The notes: generated from the sequence alone by a model not told the origin. Numbered from the stretch's first letter, positions 7,446 through 16,980 are shown. The stretch is 64,000 nucleotides of DNA from an uncultured Ruminococcus sp. (GCA_902766745.1 CACXES010000046.1:41986-105985); one strand, 5' to 3'. Numbers and translations are program-made.

Positions 7446-8510
7446 TTACTGTGATTTTCTGCGTTTGAGTAAATATTCCCAAACAAAATCATCGAGTCCT
7501 TTGTACCTTGGATCCCACACATAGGTTCCGTACTTGAAATTCATATTTCCAAGAAGCTCAAGCAATTTCTTATAAGCATCCCTGACATAGTAGTTTGTAG
7601 CCATATCCATATCGAAGGCTGTCATTATTTCGCTTAATCCTTCTTTCCTAAGAACAGTAAGAGTCTTTTCCAACTGTGTCAGCGTATTTACTCCAGGAAC
7701 TGCTATAACTGTAAGTCCCGTGAGCGTATGTACGACATCAGCTTTCATGGGTCCTTCGGTAAGTAGTGACATAGGTCTTACAGGACCGACAATGTGAGTC
7801 CAGCTTTCAGCTCGGCACCCGTCTTTCATATCGGTACTTGAAACCCATCTGAATTTACGCTTTTCAACATTGTCTCTGCGGATTTGAAGCCCTTGTATTC
7901 TGCATTGCATATCCCGGACAGGAATGAGAATACCTCTCTCGTTTTGATAAAAAGACCATTCCCCGGCAGAAGTACGATAGAAACCGGGTACACCTGCAAG
8001 ATAACATCCCTCAGACTGAAGCTGTTTGGCGATAGCCGTCATACCAACAACAGGAGTCGTTTTATAACCAAGTTTCACAATGTTTTCATCACTGAGTCCA
8101 CGATTTATAAGATTTTGCCTGTGGTCCTGCGCAAGTGATAGTTTTGCCAATAATGCAGTGTATGTCGCATGACGAGCTTCAATGTCCGTAACAGGACAGT
8201 CAATAACGGGAGTTGGTATAACTGTCTTTTTCTTGCGTTCGACTTTTTCGGGAGAACCAAGCCTTTTGAGAAGTTCTTTATGGACTTTGTCTCTCGGTGT
8301 ATTTGTATATAACGCATATAAGTCGAAAATCCCGCCGTAAATACCACATCTCGGACATCTGTAAACATCTTTCTTCACATTAATGTTAAGATGCTTATTT
8401 CGTGGCGAATCATCGCAACACGGACACTGAATATAGTACGAACTTCGTCCGTTTGACGGCATCGGTAAACCGAGCAATGATATTACATCCGTAATATGAA
8501 ATTTCTCCAT
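7446..8510 (-). CDS. CHC2 zinc-finger / TOPRIM-type primase-like protein (DUF3854-like)
   Basis: The start ATG 8510 (MEKFHITDVISLLG) lies 4 nt after AGGAGG, giving 354 residues. Residues about 28-60 hold CPCCDD...YRCPRCGIYGG, a CHC2-type zinc finger as in DnaG primases. The C-terminal half has TOPRIM-like features: LLTEGPMKADVV (E of the first motif) and ITAFDMDMATN (DxD). Proteins of this type on phages and plasmids prime DNA synthesis or initiate replication. It is the last gene of the operon headed by the 15.5-kb leader. Primase role is inferred from domains; no adjacent helicase of DnaB type is seen. Confidence 0.75.
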   Translation of the reverse strand: MEKFHITDVISLLGLPMPSNGRSSYYIQCPCCDDSPRNKHLNINVKKDVYRCPRCGIYGGIFDLYALYTNTPRDKVHKELLKRLGSPEKVERKKKTVIPTPVIDCPVTDIEARHATYTALLAKLSLAQDHRQNLINRGLSDENIVKLGYKTTPVVGMTAIAKQLQSEGCYLAGVPGFYRTSAGEWSFYQNERGILIPVRDMQCRIQGLQIRRDNVEKRKFRWVSSTDMKDGCRAESWTHIVGPVRPMSLLTEGPMKADVVHTLTGLTVIAVPGVNTLTQLEKTLTVLRKEGLSEIMTAFDMDMATNYYVRDAYKKLLELLGNMNFKYGTYVWDPRYKGLDDFVWEYLLKRRKSQ

Positions 8511-8563
8511 ACAGCCTCCTTTCCGGGGATGGCCTGTGACCACCCCCTGATTCACCGGGTTTG

Positions 8564-9367
8564 TTATTCATTGGCTGCTTCCTGAGTCTGAGCCATTGCA
8601 TAGTCGCATATAAGCTGTGCGGCTTCTTTTATTTTTTCATCACCGCTGAACTTGGTAGCTATCCATACAATAGCGTTCTGGTCTTCCCGTAAGACTTCAC
8701 CAAGCGATTTTCCGTTATGCTTTGTAATCGGACAAGGAACCTTCATTGCTTCCTCAACCCTTTCCTCAAGGGACAACTCTTTTGGAGCTGCATCGGTAAA
8801 GGTTGGATCAACTGTGTATTCTTCATCCGTATTTACAGAGTTTTCTGCACTTACAGTACCGGGAGCAACTGTCTCAGATGTAGGTACAGTGGTTTCTGTT
8901 GTCGTATTTGGAGTAAGGTTTATATCGTCTCCCATTGTTTCAACGACATCTTCTCCTGCAACATCAAACTGCACACCGAAACCTGCATTACGCAGTGCAA
9001 CGCCGACTGCTGCTGTCTGTGCCCATTCACGGGGAGATACGGATGGTTTATCAGGAAGAGGACTTCTGAACGCAGACGCTTCTGCAAGAAATTCATCCGG
9101 ACCATCTTTGTAGCTTGGATATATTCTTGCAGTTGCAACAAAACCACCGCTTACAGGTTGTGCCTGCACCGCAATCTTACCCTGATTGTATTTCATCCTG
9201 AATATAGCTATTCGTATCACTACCGGAAGTCTTTTGCGTGTCTCTCCGGTTTTAAGGTCTGTATATTCTACAGCGAAAGGTGTAGGATCAAATCCCTCAA
9301 CCTTGTTTATGTCCTCTATGTACGGCATCATAGCCGCTTTCTTGTCATTCGAGTTATTTTGACTCAT
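8564..9367 (-). CDS. Candidate ssDNA-annealing protein with ExoX-like C-terminal segment
   Basis: A 267-residue protein, not confidently recognised. The N-terminal 130 residues (VATARIYPSYKDG..., then REWAQTAAVGVALRNAGFGVQF) have the spacing of small residues seen in Rad52/ERF-like annealing proteins. A linker rich in D, T and V follows. Residues about 215-255 (PITKHNGKSLGEVLREDQNAIVWIA) resemble the small ExoX C-terminal/DUF3820-like domain. The same operon encodes a YqaJ nuclease, the usual partner of such annealing proteins. Functional call is inference from pattern plus context. Confidence 0.4.
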   Translation of the reverse strand: MSQNNSNDKKAAMMPYIEDINKVEGFDPTPFAVEYTDLKTGETRKRLPVVIRIAIFRMKYNQGKIAVQAQPVSGGFVATARIYPSYKDGPDEFLAEASAFRSPLPDKPSVSPREWAQTAAVGVALRNAGFGVQFDVAGEDVVETMGDDINLTPNTTTETTVPTSETVAPGTVSAENSVNTDEEYTVDPTFTDAAPKELSLEERVEEAMKVPCPITKHNGKSLGEVLREDQNAIVWIATKFSGDEKIKEAAQLICDYAMAQTQEAANE

Positions 9368-9370
9368 GAT

Positions 9371-9829
9371 TTAAGCCTCCTGTAAATTTATTGTTATATA
9401 GGTATCTCTGAACTGCAGCCACATCGGCAATACCGTATTGGCGCATTCCGAAATATACCTCTTATACTGATCCTGCGTTTCTGCAACGAAACTGGTGAAT
9501 TTCTTCTGATTTGCAGAAATAATATCTGTAACAGCCTTTTCCGCAGTCTCGCGTCTCTTTTTCCCATTGTCATCGGTAGCAATACCGAATTTGTGGTCTT
9601 TCAAAAGATAACGGAGCGAAACATCAAAAATATTGTAGTGCTGTCCAAGTACCGATGTATCCATTGAAAGCGGTGCTGTTTTTACAAGCGATTGGAATGT
9701 TTCCAATACACTGATACGATAATTAAGTTCCTGCATCACAAGCAGTTCATCAAGCGGAAGACTGTTTGCTGCAATCTGTTCCTTTATATCTGCCTGTTTT
9801 TTCAGAAGTTGAGATAAAATAGAAGCCAT
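9371..9829 (-). CDS. Hypothetical element protein, helical
   Basis: A 152-residue protein with no recognised family. It is predicted largely alpha-helical: leucine-rich N-terminal helices (ILSQLLKKQADIKEQIA), then a K/R-rich middle. It sits 20 bp upstream of the RecD2-type gene's end and 3 bp from the candidate annealing gene, so it is cotranscribed with recombination genes. ATG 9829 follows AAAGGAG. Confidence 0.65.
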   Translation of the reverse strand: MASILSQLLKKQADIKEQIAANSLPLDELLVMQELNYRISVLETFQSLVKTAPLSMDTSVLGQHYNIFDVSLRYLLKDHKFGIATDDNGKKRRETAEKAVTDIISANQKKFTSFVAETQDQYKRYISECANTVLPMWLQFRDTYITINLQEA

Positions 9830-9849
9830 TGTAATTCTCCTTTCAAGAG

Positions 9850-12027
9850 CTAAGATTTTGAATATTCACGAATTCTTTTTGCAAGGCGTGTGCCTCGTTT
9901 TTCAGTATCCGTGCGTTTGATAGCAGTACATAATGCCTTTCGGTCACCGACAAATATAACACGTTCTTTACCACGGGTTACTGCCGTATAAACAAGCGGT
10001 CTTGTAAGCATAACATAGTGTGCCTTCTGCAGATTGATGATAACCGACTTATATTCCGCACCTTGAGCCTTATGTATGGTAGAAGCATAACCGAGGTCTA
10101 TAAGGTCAAGCTCGGTGGAATCATATTCCTTAACTCTGCCATCACCAAAGTCAATATATGCGGTTTTATCACCGGCACAACTTTCAATACGGGTAATGTA
10201 TCCAATATCTCCGTTGTTGACATCATCACGGTTTTTAATCTGCATTACCTTATCACCCTGACGGAATAGTCTTCTTCCGTGGGTAATCTCAGGTTTATCA
10301 GGTGAACATGGATTGATAATATCACGGATTTTCTCATTAAGAGCATTGGCACCCGTTTCGGTTCGTTGCCTGAACGGAGTAAGCAGTGCGACATTATCTA
10401 CACCATATTTCCCGACTTCCTCAACATACATCTGAGCAATGAGGTCTGCCGAAACAGTAATATCGCTCGAATCAATGAATTGGAAGTCATCACCATACTC
10501 AAGCCCGACATTGTTCTGCTTGATAAGCTTTGCGTTAGTAGCAATGCGACTGCCTGCTGACTGTCTGAATACCTTTTCCAGTCTCACGGTAGGTATGCGT
10601 CCACAGCCTATCATTTCGTTCAGAACGGCTCCGGGACCCACAGAGGGTAACTGGTCTGCATCACCAACAAAAATCACTTGTGTGTCCGGTTTTAACGCTG
10701 AGAACAGGTTGCCGGACAAATATATATCCAGCATAGAAGTCTCATCAATAAGAACAAGGTCTGCATCAATGTTTTCAGGACTGCCGTATTCACCATCTTC
10801 ACCGGCCATTAAGCAAAGTGCCTTATGCACAGTGGATGAGTCATATCCGGTAGATTCCTCCATACGCCTTGCTGCACGACCTGTGGGAGCACAGCAACAA
10901 ATGATGTTTTTGGGATTGTTGTGGCTGTAAATATCAAGGATAGCACGCTGAATCGAAGTTTTTCCTGTACCGGGACCGCCTGTAATAATGGAGATGCCGT
11001 TGGTAAGAGCAGTTTTTACTGCCTCACGCTGTTCAGGAGCAAACCTGATTTTAAGTAACTTTTCCTCTTTGTCCAGTTCCGCATCCAGATTGTCATACCG
11101 GAACTTCTTTTGCATGGCAAGCTGTCTTTCAAGGTAAATAGCAAGAACCTTTTCAGCAATATAAGTTCTGCCACTGTACAGACAATCATCATATACGCAG
11201 ATTCTCTGATTGCTTATAAGCTCATTTGCATATTTGCCGACAATTCCTGCCGTAAGCTCAGGTGTTTCAAGTGTCTTTAAGCATTCTTTGATAAAATCGT
11301 CTTTTTCAATACACAAATGACCTCTTGTTTCTGCATCGGTCAGTGTGTATAAAATCCCTTCAGATATTCTTTCGGGGCACATTGTATCAAAGCCCATACT
11401 CATTGCAATTTTGTCTGCTGTCTTAAATCCAATACCTGCAAGTTCACATAGACGGTACGGATGCTCCTGAACAATCTTGATAGCATCTTTACCGTATTCC
11501 TTATAAAGCTTCACAGCTCGGTTTGGTGTGATACCGTAAGGAGTCAGAAACGCAATTACATCTCTGGCACCTCGGTTTGCAAGGTAAGAATCGCAAATTT
11601 TTTGGAGTTTGGATTCGCTGATACCTGAAATCTTTATAAGTTTCTCCGGAGCCTGGTCCAGCACATCAAGGGTTTCCAGACCAAATGCTGCGAATATTCT
11701 TTCAGCAAGCTTAGGTCCTATACCTTTAATCTGACCTGACGAAAGATAAGCGATAATACCTTCCTTAGTTGGCTTAATCACTTCCTCGTAGGTTTCGACC
11801 TCAAACTGAAGTCCGTGCTTTGAATTTTTGCTCCATTGACCTTTCATATCGTACCGAATTTTATCCGAAACAGGAAGCGAGTAACCGACTGCTTTAACCT
11901 GTGTTACGGAATTTCCAGCACTGTCAAGAACCTTTTCGCAGGGCGTATAAACTGCCACCATATAACTGCCGGGAGTGATATTTCCGACATTGCTGGGGTA
12001 AACTAACCTGCTAAACTGACATAACAT
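9850..12027 (-). CDS. recD2: RecD2-type SF1B DNA helicase
   Basis: Start ATG 12027 (MLCQFSRLVYPS) behind AAAGGAG gives 725 residues; an upstream in-frame extension overlaps the preceding gene and is rejected. N-terminal OB-like region, then tandem helix-hairpin-helix segments (IKGIGPKLAERIF, LIKISGISESKLQKI). Helicase motifs follow: Walker A GGPGTGKTS near residue 350, DETSMLD (Walker B), GDADQLPSVGPG (motif III), and the C-terminal STIHKAQGAEY and YTAVTRGK (motifs V and VI). RecD2 proteins unwind DNA 5' to 3' in repair and recombination without RecBC. Here it forms an operon with YqaJ, suggesting element replication or recombination. Confidence 0.93.
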   Translation of the reverse strand: MLCQFSRLVYPSNVGNITPGSYMVAVYTPCEKVLDSAGNSVTQVKAVGYSLPVSDKIRYDMKGQWSKNSKHGLQFEVETYEEVIKPTKEGIIAYLSSGQIKGIGPKLAERIFAAFGLETLDVLDQAPEKLIKISGISESKLQKICDSYLANRGARDVIAFLTPYGITPNRAVKLYKEYGKDAIKIVQEHPYRLCELAGIGFKTADKIAMSMGFDTMCPERISEGILYTLTDAETRGHLCIEKDDFIKECLKTLETPELTAGIVGKYANELISNQRICVYDDCLYSGRTYIAEKVLAIYLERQLAMQKKFRYDNLDAELDKEEKLLKIRFAPEQREAVKTALTNGISIITGGPGTGKTSIQRAILDIYSHNNPKNIICCCAPTGRAARRMEESTGYDSSTVHKALCLMAGEDGEYGSPENIDADLVLIDETSMLDIYLSGNLFSALKPDTQVIFVGDADQLPSVGPGAVLNEMIGCGRIPTVRLEKVFRQSAGSRIATNAKLIKQNNVGLEYGDDFQFIDSSDITVSADLIAQMYVEEVGKYGVDNVALLTPFRQRTETGANALNEKIRDIINPCSPDKPEITHGRRLFRQGDKVMQIKNRDDVNNGDIGYITRIESCAGDKTAYIDFGDGRVKEYDSTELDLIDLGYASTIHKAQGAEYKSVIINLQKAHYVMLTRPLVYTAVTRGKERVIFVGDRKALCTAIKRTDTEKRGTRLAKRIREYSKS

Positions 12028-12043
12028 ATCATTTCTCCTTTCG

Positions 12044-12703
12044 TTAAGCGATAGGTACGAGTACCTTTTGAGTCTGGGGAATAAATATCTCCTCATCCTC
12101 AACGGTATAATTGTTAGCACAGTCAAGAGCATAATCAACGATGGAATCAGCAAGCTTGTCGAGTTCCTGAACCAGTCTGACACGTGCTCTTATATCATCA
12201 ATGTTCCAGTCTTCAAAGTCTTCACCGTCATCGGTTCCGCGTCCGGGATACACAGAGATATTAAGAGAAGGTGTAGTAACATCAATTCTGCTCGGTGCTT
12301 TACATCTTCCACAAATATTTCCGTTTTCTTTTACACTCTTGTAGTTCTTCTGGCCGCAAGCGGTGCAGAACGATTTATATTCGGATACGGTTGCCGTTCC
12401 TTGATAAAGGACCAGATAACCGCCACTTCTGCCGTTCATGCCCGCCTGCCACAGATAATTGTGTTCGCTGTCAAACTCATTTATGAGGTCTTTTATCCCA
12501 TAAAAAAACTCCTGAACCTGAATCATATCGAAGAGCTTTTCAACTATCCCAGAGTCAAGACCGAGTCTTGTTATTTTGAGATTACAAGCATACGATTGTG
12601 ATCCGTTCCAGGAGTTCGCAGTAAAATAGCGAAAGTGTTTGGTAAGGAAATCCGTCATTGCTTTTCTTGAGCGCATATCAATTGGATGATAGAACCTTTT
12701 CAA
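12044..12703 (-). CDS. Hypothetical protein with zinc-ribbon
   Basis: A 219-residue protein starting at TTG 12703, which overlaps the upstream stop (ACTTGA), with GGTGGTGATG as ribosome site. A CxxC...CxxC pair (FCTACGQ, ICGRCKAP) around residues 113-138 is likely a zinc ribbon. The rest is not recognised. It lies between the RecD2-type and deoxyribosyltransferase-like genes in the same operon. A DNA-associated role is possible but not shown. Confidence 0.65.
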   Translation of the reverse strand: MKRFYHPIDMRSRKAMTDFLTKHFRYFTANSWNGSQSYACNLKITRLGLDSGIVEKLFDMIQVQEFFYGIKDLINEFDSEHNYLWQAGMNGRSGGYLVLYQGTATVSEYKSFCTACGQKNYKSVKENGNICGRCKAPSRIDVTTPSLNISVYPGRGTDDGEDFEDWNIDDIRARVRLVQELDKLADSIVDYALDCANNYTVEDEEIFIPQTQKVLVPIA

Positions 12704-13221
12704 GTCACATCACCACCTATCCCGTGCAAGCGTACATTACACGCCAGCATCGGATGGTTTCTGTCAAGAGAAACGATTGATTTATCGCCGCCGTTTGAAG
12801 TTACGATTTTCTTTGTCTGCGTGTATATATCGTCATCGAAGACAAGTATATTCATATTCAGCTTGGCTGCCTTGATAATTTTAGACAACATTCCATCGCT
12901 GATACGGTCTCCGCAAACAAGAAGCAGTTCGCAATGTTCAAGAAGCTTTAATCCGAACTCAAGAGCCAATGCACGTTCTGCAGGTACTTTGTCACAGAGA
13001 AGTGCAGGAAGATATGCATGGGGTGCTCTTGCAATACATCCGAGAACTTCGGACGCATAATACATATACGCCTTTGCATCCTGCATATTCTGCAACACCT
13101 GCTCTTTGCTTGAAGCTCCAAGAGGAGAACAAATATAAGCTTTCTTTTTGCAACGGTTATAAGTCAGCATCTGCTCGTTAAGACGATTTTCCCATCCTTC
13201 AGTAAAGATACAATTATTCAT
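12700..13221 (-). CDS. Nucleoside 2-deoxyribosyltransferase-like protein
   Basis: A 173-residue protein with the fold pattern of nucleoside deoxyribosyltransferase-like DUF4406/DUF7768 proteins. KKAYICSPLG opens the first strand, NMQDAKAYMYYASEVLG follows, then APHAYLPALL and ERALALEFGLKLLEHCELLLVCG with the typical Glu in the E-x-G-L helix. Such proteins act on nucleosides or nucleotides; phage versions are linked to modified or salvaged bases. It belongs to the recombination operon. Substrate unknown. Confidence 0.7.
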   Translation of the reverse strand: MNNCIFTEGWENRLNEQMLTYNRCKKKAYICSPLGASSKEQVLQNMQDAKAYMYYASEVLGCIARAPHAYLPALLCDKVPAERALALEFGLKLLEHCELLLVCGDRISDGMLSKIIKAAKLNMNILVFDDDIYTQTKKIVTSNGGDKSIVSLDRNHPMLACNVRLHGIGGDVT

Positions 13222-13236
13222 AATGTTCCTTTCTGC

Positions 13237-14274
13237 CTATAAAGGCTGGACAGACAACTTGAGTTTTCTGCTTTCAGAGGTTGTTACCAACTCACTGTGA
13301 ATGGTTGGATACTTTTTCTTGAGCAGTGCCGTGTCTGTTCGTGTTGATGTCTTGGTTGCAAAATCAATGAGTATCTTATCGGTGGTAGTTTCCATAACAC
13401 CATGTTCGTGATTTTTCATTAACTCTGCGATTCGCACTGAATGTGCCTCAATCTCCTTTTCGTATTTTTTGATGTCGTCCTTACACAATGAAATTTCATC
13501 CTGAAGAGTTAGGATACGACGTGCGTGGCTCTCAAGCTTTGGAGGCAAATAAATTGTCGGGAGAGTCGAATCGCTTGCTCCATAAATCCTTGCCAGAGAT
13601 TCAAGTGCGAGCTTGGGTGCAATGCTATCCATTTTGGGTGGTTTGTCATGTTCGAGACTCCAAATCCATTCATCAAGCTTTTCAAAAATCATATCCTCTT
13701 TGGCTTTATCACGAGTAAGTCTCGGCATTGCCATATCATTATCGGGATTATTGCCCCATAATGCAGAAAAATCTCCGAAGCTTAAATCAAGAACTGCAAG
13801 ATAATACCTAAGCTGAAATTCATAATACAGCGGGTATTTATCGTTTGCCCATTCGGAAGCATTGTGGTATGTACAGCTCTTGCATTCCAGAACACCCGGC
13901 TCACTGTCATCCGCACGGATAATTCGGCGGTCAATGTCTGCCAGAGCATACTCATGGTCTGCGTGCTGATACATGTTGGTGTCTTGGATTACGGTATTTC
14001 CCGTTTTAACAGCATAAAAGTGAGCACATATAGGTTCAAGGAAGTGTCCCATCTCCAACTGGTTCGCATTTGCTTTAATGGAAGGCTTGGCTCTGCCTTT
14101 TTTTATCATCCATAATTCAAGAGGTGTTGTCCACGGTGATACACCAAAAATCGCTGCAACATCGCTGCCGCCGACAGTATAAGGTATATCGCCATTTGGA
14201 CCGTGTATACGAGCAGCCAGCCAAGTCGGTCTGTCCATCCCGGCAGTGTCACACAGAATCTTCGGTGCTGCCAT
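13237..14274 (-). CDS. YqaJ-family exonuclease (lambda Exo-like)
   Basis: A protein of 345 residues. The N-terminal domain has the YqaJ/lambda-exonuclease PD-(D/E)xK layout: WLAARIHG...GGSDVAAIFGVSPW at residues 19-50, MGHFLEPIC, the catalytic GVLECKSC (E-x-K), and YYEFQLRYYLAV (the Q-x-x-Y helix). The C-terminal ~130 residues form a coiled coil (ILTLQDEISLCKDDIKKYEKEI). It degrades one strand of linear dsDNA to expose ssDNA for annealing. ATG 14274 overlaps the upstream TGA. With SSB, a candidate annealing protein and RecD2 it forms a recombination set. Confidence 0.88.
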   Translation of the reverse strand: MAAPKILCDTAGMDRPTWLAARIHGPNGDIPYTVGGSDVAAIFGVSPWTTPLELWMIKKGRAKPSIKANANQLEMGHFLEPICAHFYAVKTGNTVIQDTNMYQHADHEYALADIDRRIIRADDSEPGVLECKSCTYHNASEWANDKYPLYYEFQLRYYLAVLDLSFGDFSALWGNNPDNDMAMPRLTRDKAKEDMIFEKLDEWIWSLEHDKPPKMDSIAPKLALESLARIYGASDSTLPTIYLPPKLESHARRILTLQDEISLCKDDIKKYEKEIEAHSVRIAELMKNHEHGVMETTTDKILIDFATKTSTRTDTALLKKKYPTIHSELVTTSESRKLKLSVQPL

Positions 14275-15413
14275 CAATAGCTCACCGCCTTTGCGAGGTC
14301 ATACTGTTCCCAGTCAAATGAAAGGGTTCTGGCAAGGTTCTCTTCGATAAACAATAGCTTACTTTCAGGAGTATTCTCTGTTTTCAGAAGGAACATAATT
14401 TCCTGCATGGCCATAAACACATCATGTGCAGTTGCAGGACCGCCGCCGTATGACATTTCAAACATCCGGATAGCTCCGAGAGCTGCTTTCTTCGGCATAC
14501 TGAGTTTTTTACAAATCCTTGTCATTGCATTAACCGGATAAGTAAGCGTAATCTCAGTGAGCTTCTGAAGCTTTGCAATCGAATCACCAAACTGGGCAAA
14601 GAGCTGGTCGAGTGCTTTAGTAAAATCCTCAACCTTGGACTGATGTCTGTGGTCAACCGCAATACAGCTTCCAATATGAATCGGATACTGTCCACCCATA
14701 AGTAATGCTGATACCTTTGCTGAGGCAACACCTGTATCCGAGGTCATAAATCTGATGCCGGGAATGAGGTTTTTCGCAAGATATGCTTTACCGATGGAAG
14801 CAAGGTGTTTTGCATAATCACCAACCAGGTCATCTTTCTGATTAGGAAGTGTCCACGAGGCACTTGTAAGTGAGTGGTCTGAGTATCCTTTTTCAAATTG
14901 ATTTCCGGGGAAGCGTTCATCCAATTTGTCCTGAAGTGTTGCAAGCAGCTCATCAATCGGTAATACAGAATAATCCACCTCATCACCGGAGTGAACGGCA
15001 GATACCTTCTGGTCTCTTATAAGCACAAGAGCATCCGAGGGATAAAGCTTCAGGCATTCGTTCAGAACATCTGATAACACATTACGGCTGAGTTTCGGAA
15101 GAACGGTGCCTCCGATTTTGGCTCTGTCAAGCAGGCTTTTGTATGCTGTTGTGCGTACAGGGTACGCATGACCGTCAATCGCCATTGCCAGACCGAGATT
15201 TTCCGCTGTATCCTGTACAGCATCGCTTGTGATTCCTGATGCAAACGGTGTAGGACGAGTGTACATGGTGGAAGGATCGTCAAGGGGTTCAATCTGCAGT
15301 TCATTAACCTTGCAGCGCACCCATCGGCTTTCCTTTGCCTGTTCCTCATGATAGTCCAGCATCGTTGGATAGGAACCGAATGTGGTGTAGAAACCATCTT
15401 TACATTGTAGCAT
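14274..15413 (-). CDS. Hypothetical first gene of the recombination operon (distantly DUF932-like)
   Basis: Start ATG 15413 (MLQCKDGFYTTFG) 7 nt after AAAGGAG, 379 residues; longer frames run through the attenuator and are rejected. No firm family. The middle (LVLIRDQKVSAVHSGDEVDY, then IPGIRFMTSDTGVASAKVS) has some likeness to DUF932 plasmid proteins. It is the gene directly behind leader 1, so it is the first expressed when the attenuator is read through. Role unknown. Confidence 0.7.
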   Translation of the reverse strand: MLQCKDGFYTTFGSYPTMLDYHEEQAKESRWVRCKVNELQIEPLDDPSTMYTRPTPFASGITSDAVQDTAENLGLAMAIDGHAYPVRTTAYKSLLDRAKIGGTVLPKLSRNVLSDVLNECLKLYPSDALVLIRDQKVSAVHSGDEVDYSVLPIDELLATLQDKLDERFPGNQFEKGYSDHSLTSASWTLPNQKDDLVGDYAKHLASIGKAYLAKNLIPGIRFMTSDTGVASAKVSALLMGGQYPIHIGSCIAVDHRHQSKVEDFTKALDQLFAQFGDSIAKLQKLTEITLTYPVNAMTRICKKLSMPKKAALGAIRMFEMSYGGGPATAHDVFMAMQEIMFLLKTENTPESKLLFIEENLARTLSFDWEQYDLAKAVSY

Positions 15414-15464
15414 AAAAATGCTCCTTTCTTTGTAGGCTTTCGCCTGAGATTGATATATAACAAA

Positions 15465-15494
15465 AGCCAACAAAACCCGAAGGTGATGTTGGCT
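15465..15494 (-). terminator. Second attenuator hairpin of leader 1
   Basis: AGCCAACA/TGTTGGCT stem (8 bp, extendable with CACC/GGGT) followed by TTTGTTAT on the minus strand, 51 nt before the gene start. It is the second intrinsic terminator in the leader. A small AGGC-GAAA-GCCT tetraloop hairpin follows before the ribosome site. Confidence 0.7.
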
Positions 15495-15521
15495 TATGTC
15501 CAAAATAAATTGGCAAGAAAA

Positions 15522-15642
15522 CAAAAAGGTGCCATCCACGCAAAGCGTAAATGACACTGTGTAAACTCTGATAACTGTGATTTCTCTATGGAAACCTTGA
15601 AACTTATATAAGTATTATATCAGAAATTCTCGCAATAGTCAA
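15522..15642 (-). promoter_or_regulatory. Leader cassette 1: promoter, hairpin and attenuator
   Basis: Minus strand, in order: -35 TTGACT (15637-15642), 17-bp spacer, -10 TATAAT (15614-15619), a small hairpin GGTTTC-CATAGA-GAAATC (15579-15596), a conserved CACAGTT...AGTTTACA stretch, then a 13-nt stem (15529-15541 with 15545-15557) followed by CTTTTTG. The cassette recurs at 30856-30981 and 39912-40033, each heading a long operon. Read as a conditional terminator needing an antitermination signal. Confidence 0.85.
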
Positions 15643-15677
15643 TCCATTTCAAAAAGAAAGGGCATTTTTGCATAAAC

Positions 15678-16955
15678 TTAATTTTTTAGAGCAGTAATCG
15701 GCACAACGAAAACACCGTCCTCTCTTTTATATGCAGCATTGGACATACCGCATATTACACATAACACATCCGGCGGATTTCCGTCTTTCTCTTCAGCAAT
15801 TGCATTTTTAAGCACCACGAGATCTTCTGCTGCTTTATCTATTTGATTTGCACCCAATTTTATCTCAAAAGCAGCCCAGCGACCGTCACTAAGTTCAATA
15901 ACGGCATCAATTTCCTTCCCGGAATAATCTTGATAATGATATAGCTCTGCGCCAAATGACTCTGCATATATTTTCAAATCTCGCTCAACCATAGCCTCGA
16001 ATAAGAAGCCGAAGGTATTAAGATCATTTATAAGATGTGTGGGCGTTAATTTAAGCAATGCACAAGCAAGTGAAGGATCGCAAAAATGCCTTTTTTCTGC
16101 TTGCTTCACCCGAACGGATGAACGAACATGAGAAGAAAAAGGCTTTTGATTATCCAACAAAAACAATCTGCCGAATAATTCAAGATATGATGCAACCGTG
16201 TCAACATTAATATTGTTATCATCTATATCCTTAATATCATTTTTCAGGGTTTTGTTAGTAACGGTTGTGCTTTCATTTCTGGCAAGAGAACGAAGGAGCA
16301 ACATCATTTTGTCTTTATCTCTCTTGATTTCATCAACACGAAAAGCATCGTCCTCTATAACAGCATTCAAGTACTGAATAGGTAATAACATGGCATCCTC
16401 AATCGGAACAGAAATATTGCCCGGCCAACCACCTCTGACAATATGTTCAGCGAGCTTTTTAAGATCAACCTCACCGGTCATTGCCGGTTTTAATTCGTTA
16501 TTACATAAACCTTCAAGAGAAATAACGCCGCTTGAATTACCCGATTCAAACAAAGACATCGGTCTCATTCTGAGTCGTGCAATTCTACCTGCGCCACTAT
16601 GCATAATTCCTTTTCGTTTCGGTGTAGATGAACCAGTTAATATAAACTGTCCTTTTTTTCCTCTTTTGTCAATATGACTGCGAGTAGCATCCCAAAGAGC
16701 CGGACACTCCTGCCATTCATCAATCATTCTCGGTGTTTCGCCTTCCAAAACTAAGTCCGGCGACATTTCTGCAAGTCGTCTGTTCTGAAAGTTGCCTGCC
16801 GAATCGCCTATATCAATCTTACTGTTACAATGGTATTCTGAAGTCCAAGTCTTACCACACCATTTGGGACCTTCAACACAAACTCCACCAAATGCAGATA
16901 AGTATTTTTCTATTTGCTTATCTATAATTCGGGGTATATATAAATCATTTTTCAT
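15678..16955 (-). CDS. AAA ATPase with DUF4143 domain
   Basis: Start ATG 16955 (MKNDLYIPRI) with GGAGG 9 nt upstream gives 425 residues. N-terminal AAA_14-type ATPase: VEGPKWCGKTWTS (Walker A near residue 30), RMIDEWQECPALW (Walker B), and FILTGSSTP (sensor). C-terminal DUF4143 nuclease-like fold with YSGKEIDAVIEL and WAAFEIKLG (D-x-ExK pattern). Family members are common in gut bacteria and of unclear function, often in variable regions. It has its own promoter and is read separately from its neighbours. Confidence 0.88.
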   Translation of the reverse strand: MKNDLYIPRIIDKQIEKYLSAFGGVCVEGPKWCGKTWTSEYHCNSKIDIGDSAGNFQNRRLAEMSPDLVLEGETPRMIDEWQECPALWDATRSHIDKRGKKGQFILTGSSTPKRKGIMHSGAGRIARLRMRPMSLFESGNSSGVISLEGLCNNELKPAMTGEVDLKKLAEHIVRGGWPGNISVPIEDAMLLPIQYLNAVIEDDAFRVDEIKRDKDKMMLLLRSLARNESTTVTNKTLKNDIKDIDDNNINVDTVASYLELFGRLFLLDNQKPFSSHVRSSVRVKQAEKRHFCDPSLACALLKLTPTHLINDLNTFGFLFEAMVERDLKIYAESFGAELYHYQDYSGKEIDAVIELSDGRWAAFEIKLGANQIDKAAEDLVVLKNAIAEEKDGNPPDVLCVICGMSNAAYKREDGVFVVPITALKN

Positions 16956-16980
16956 ATACATCTGCCTCCTTTTCAAATAC

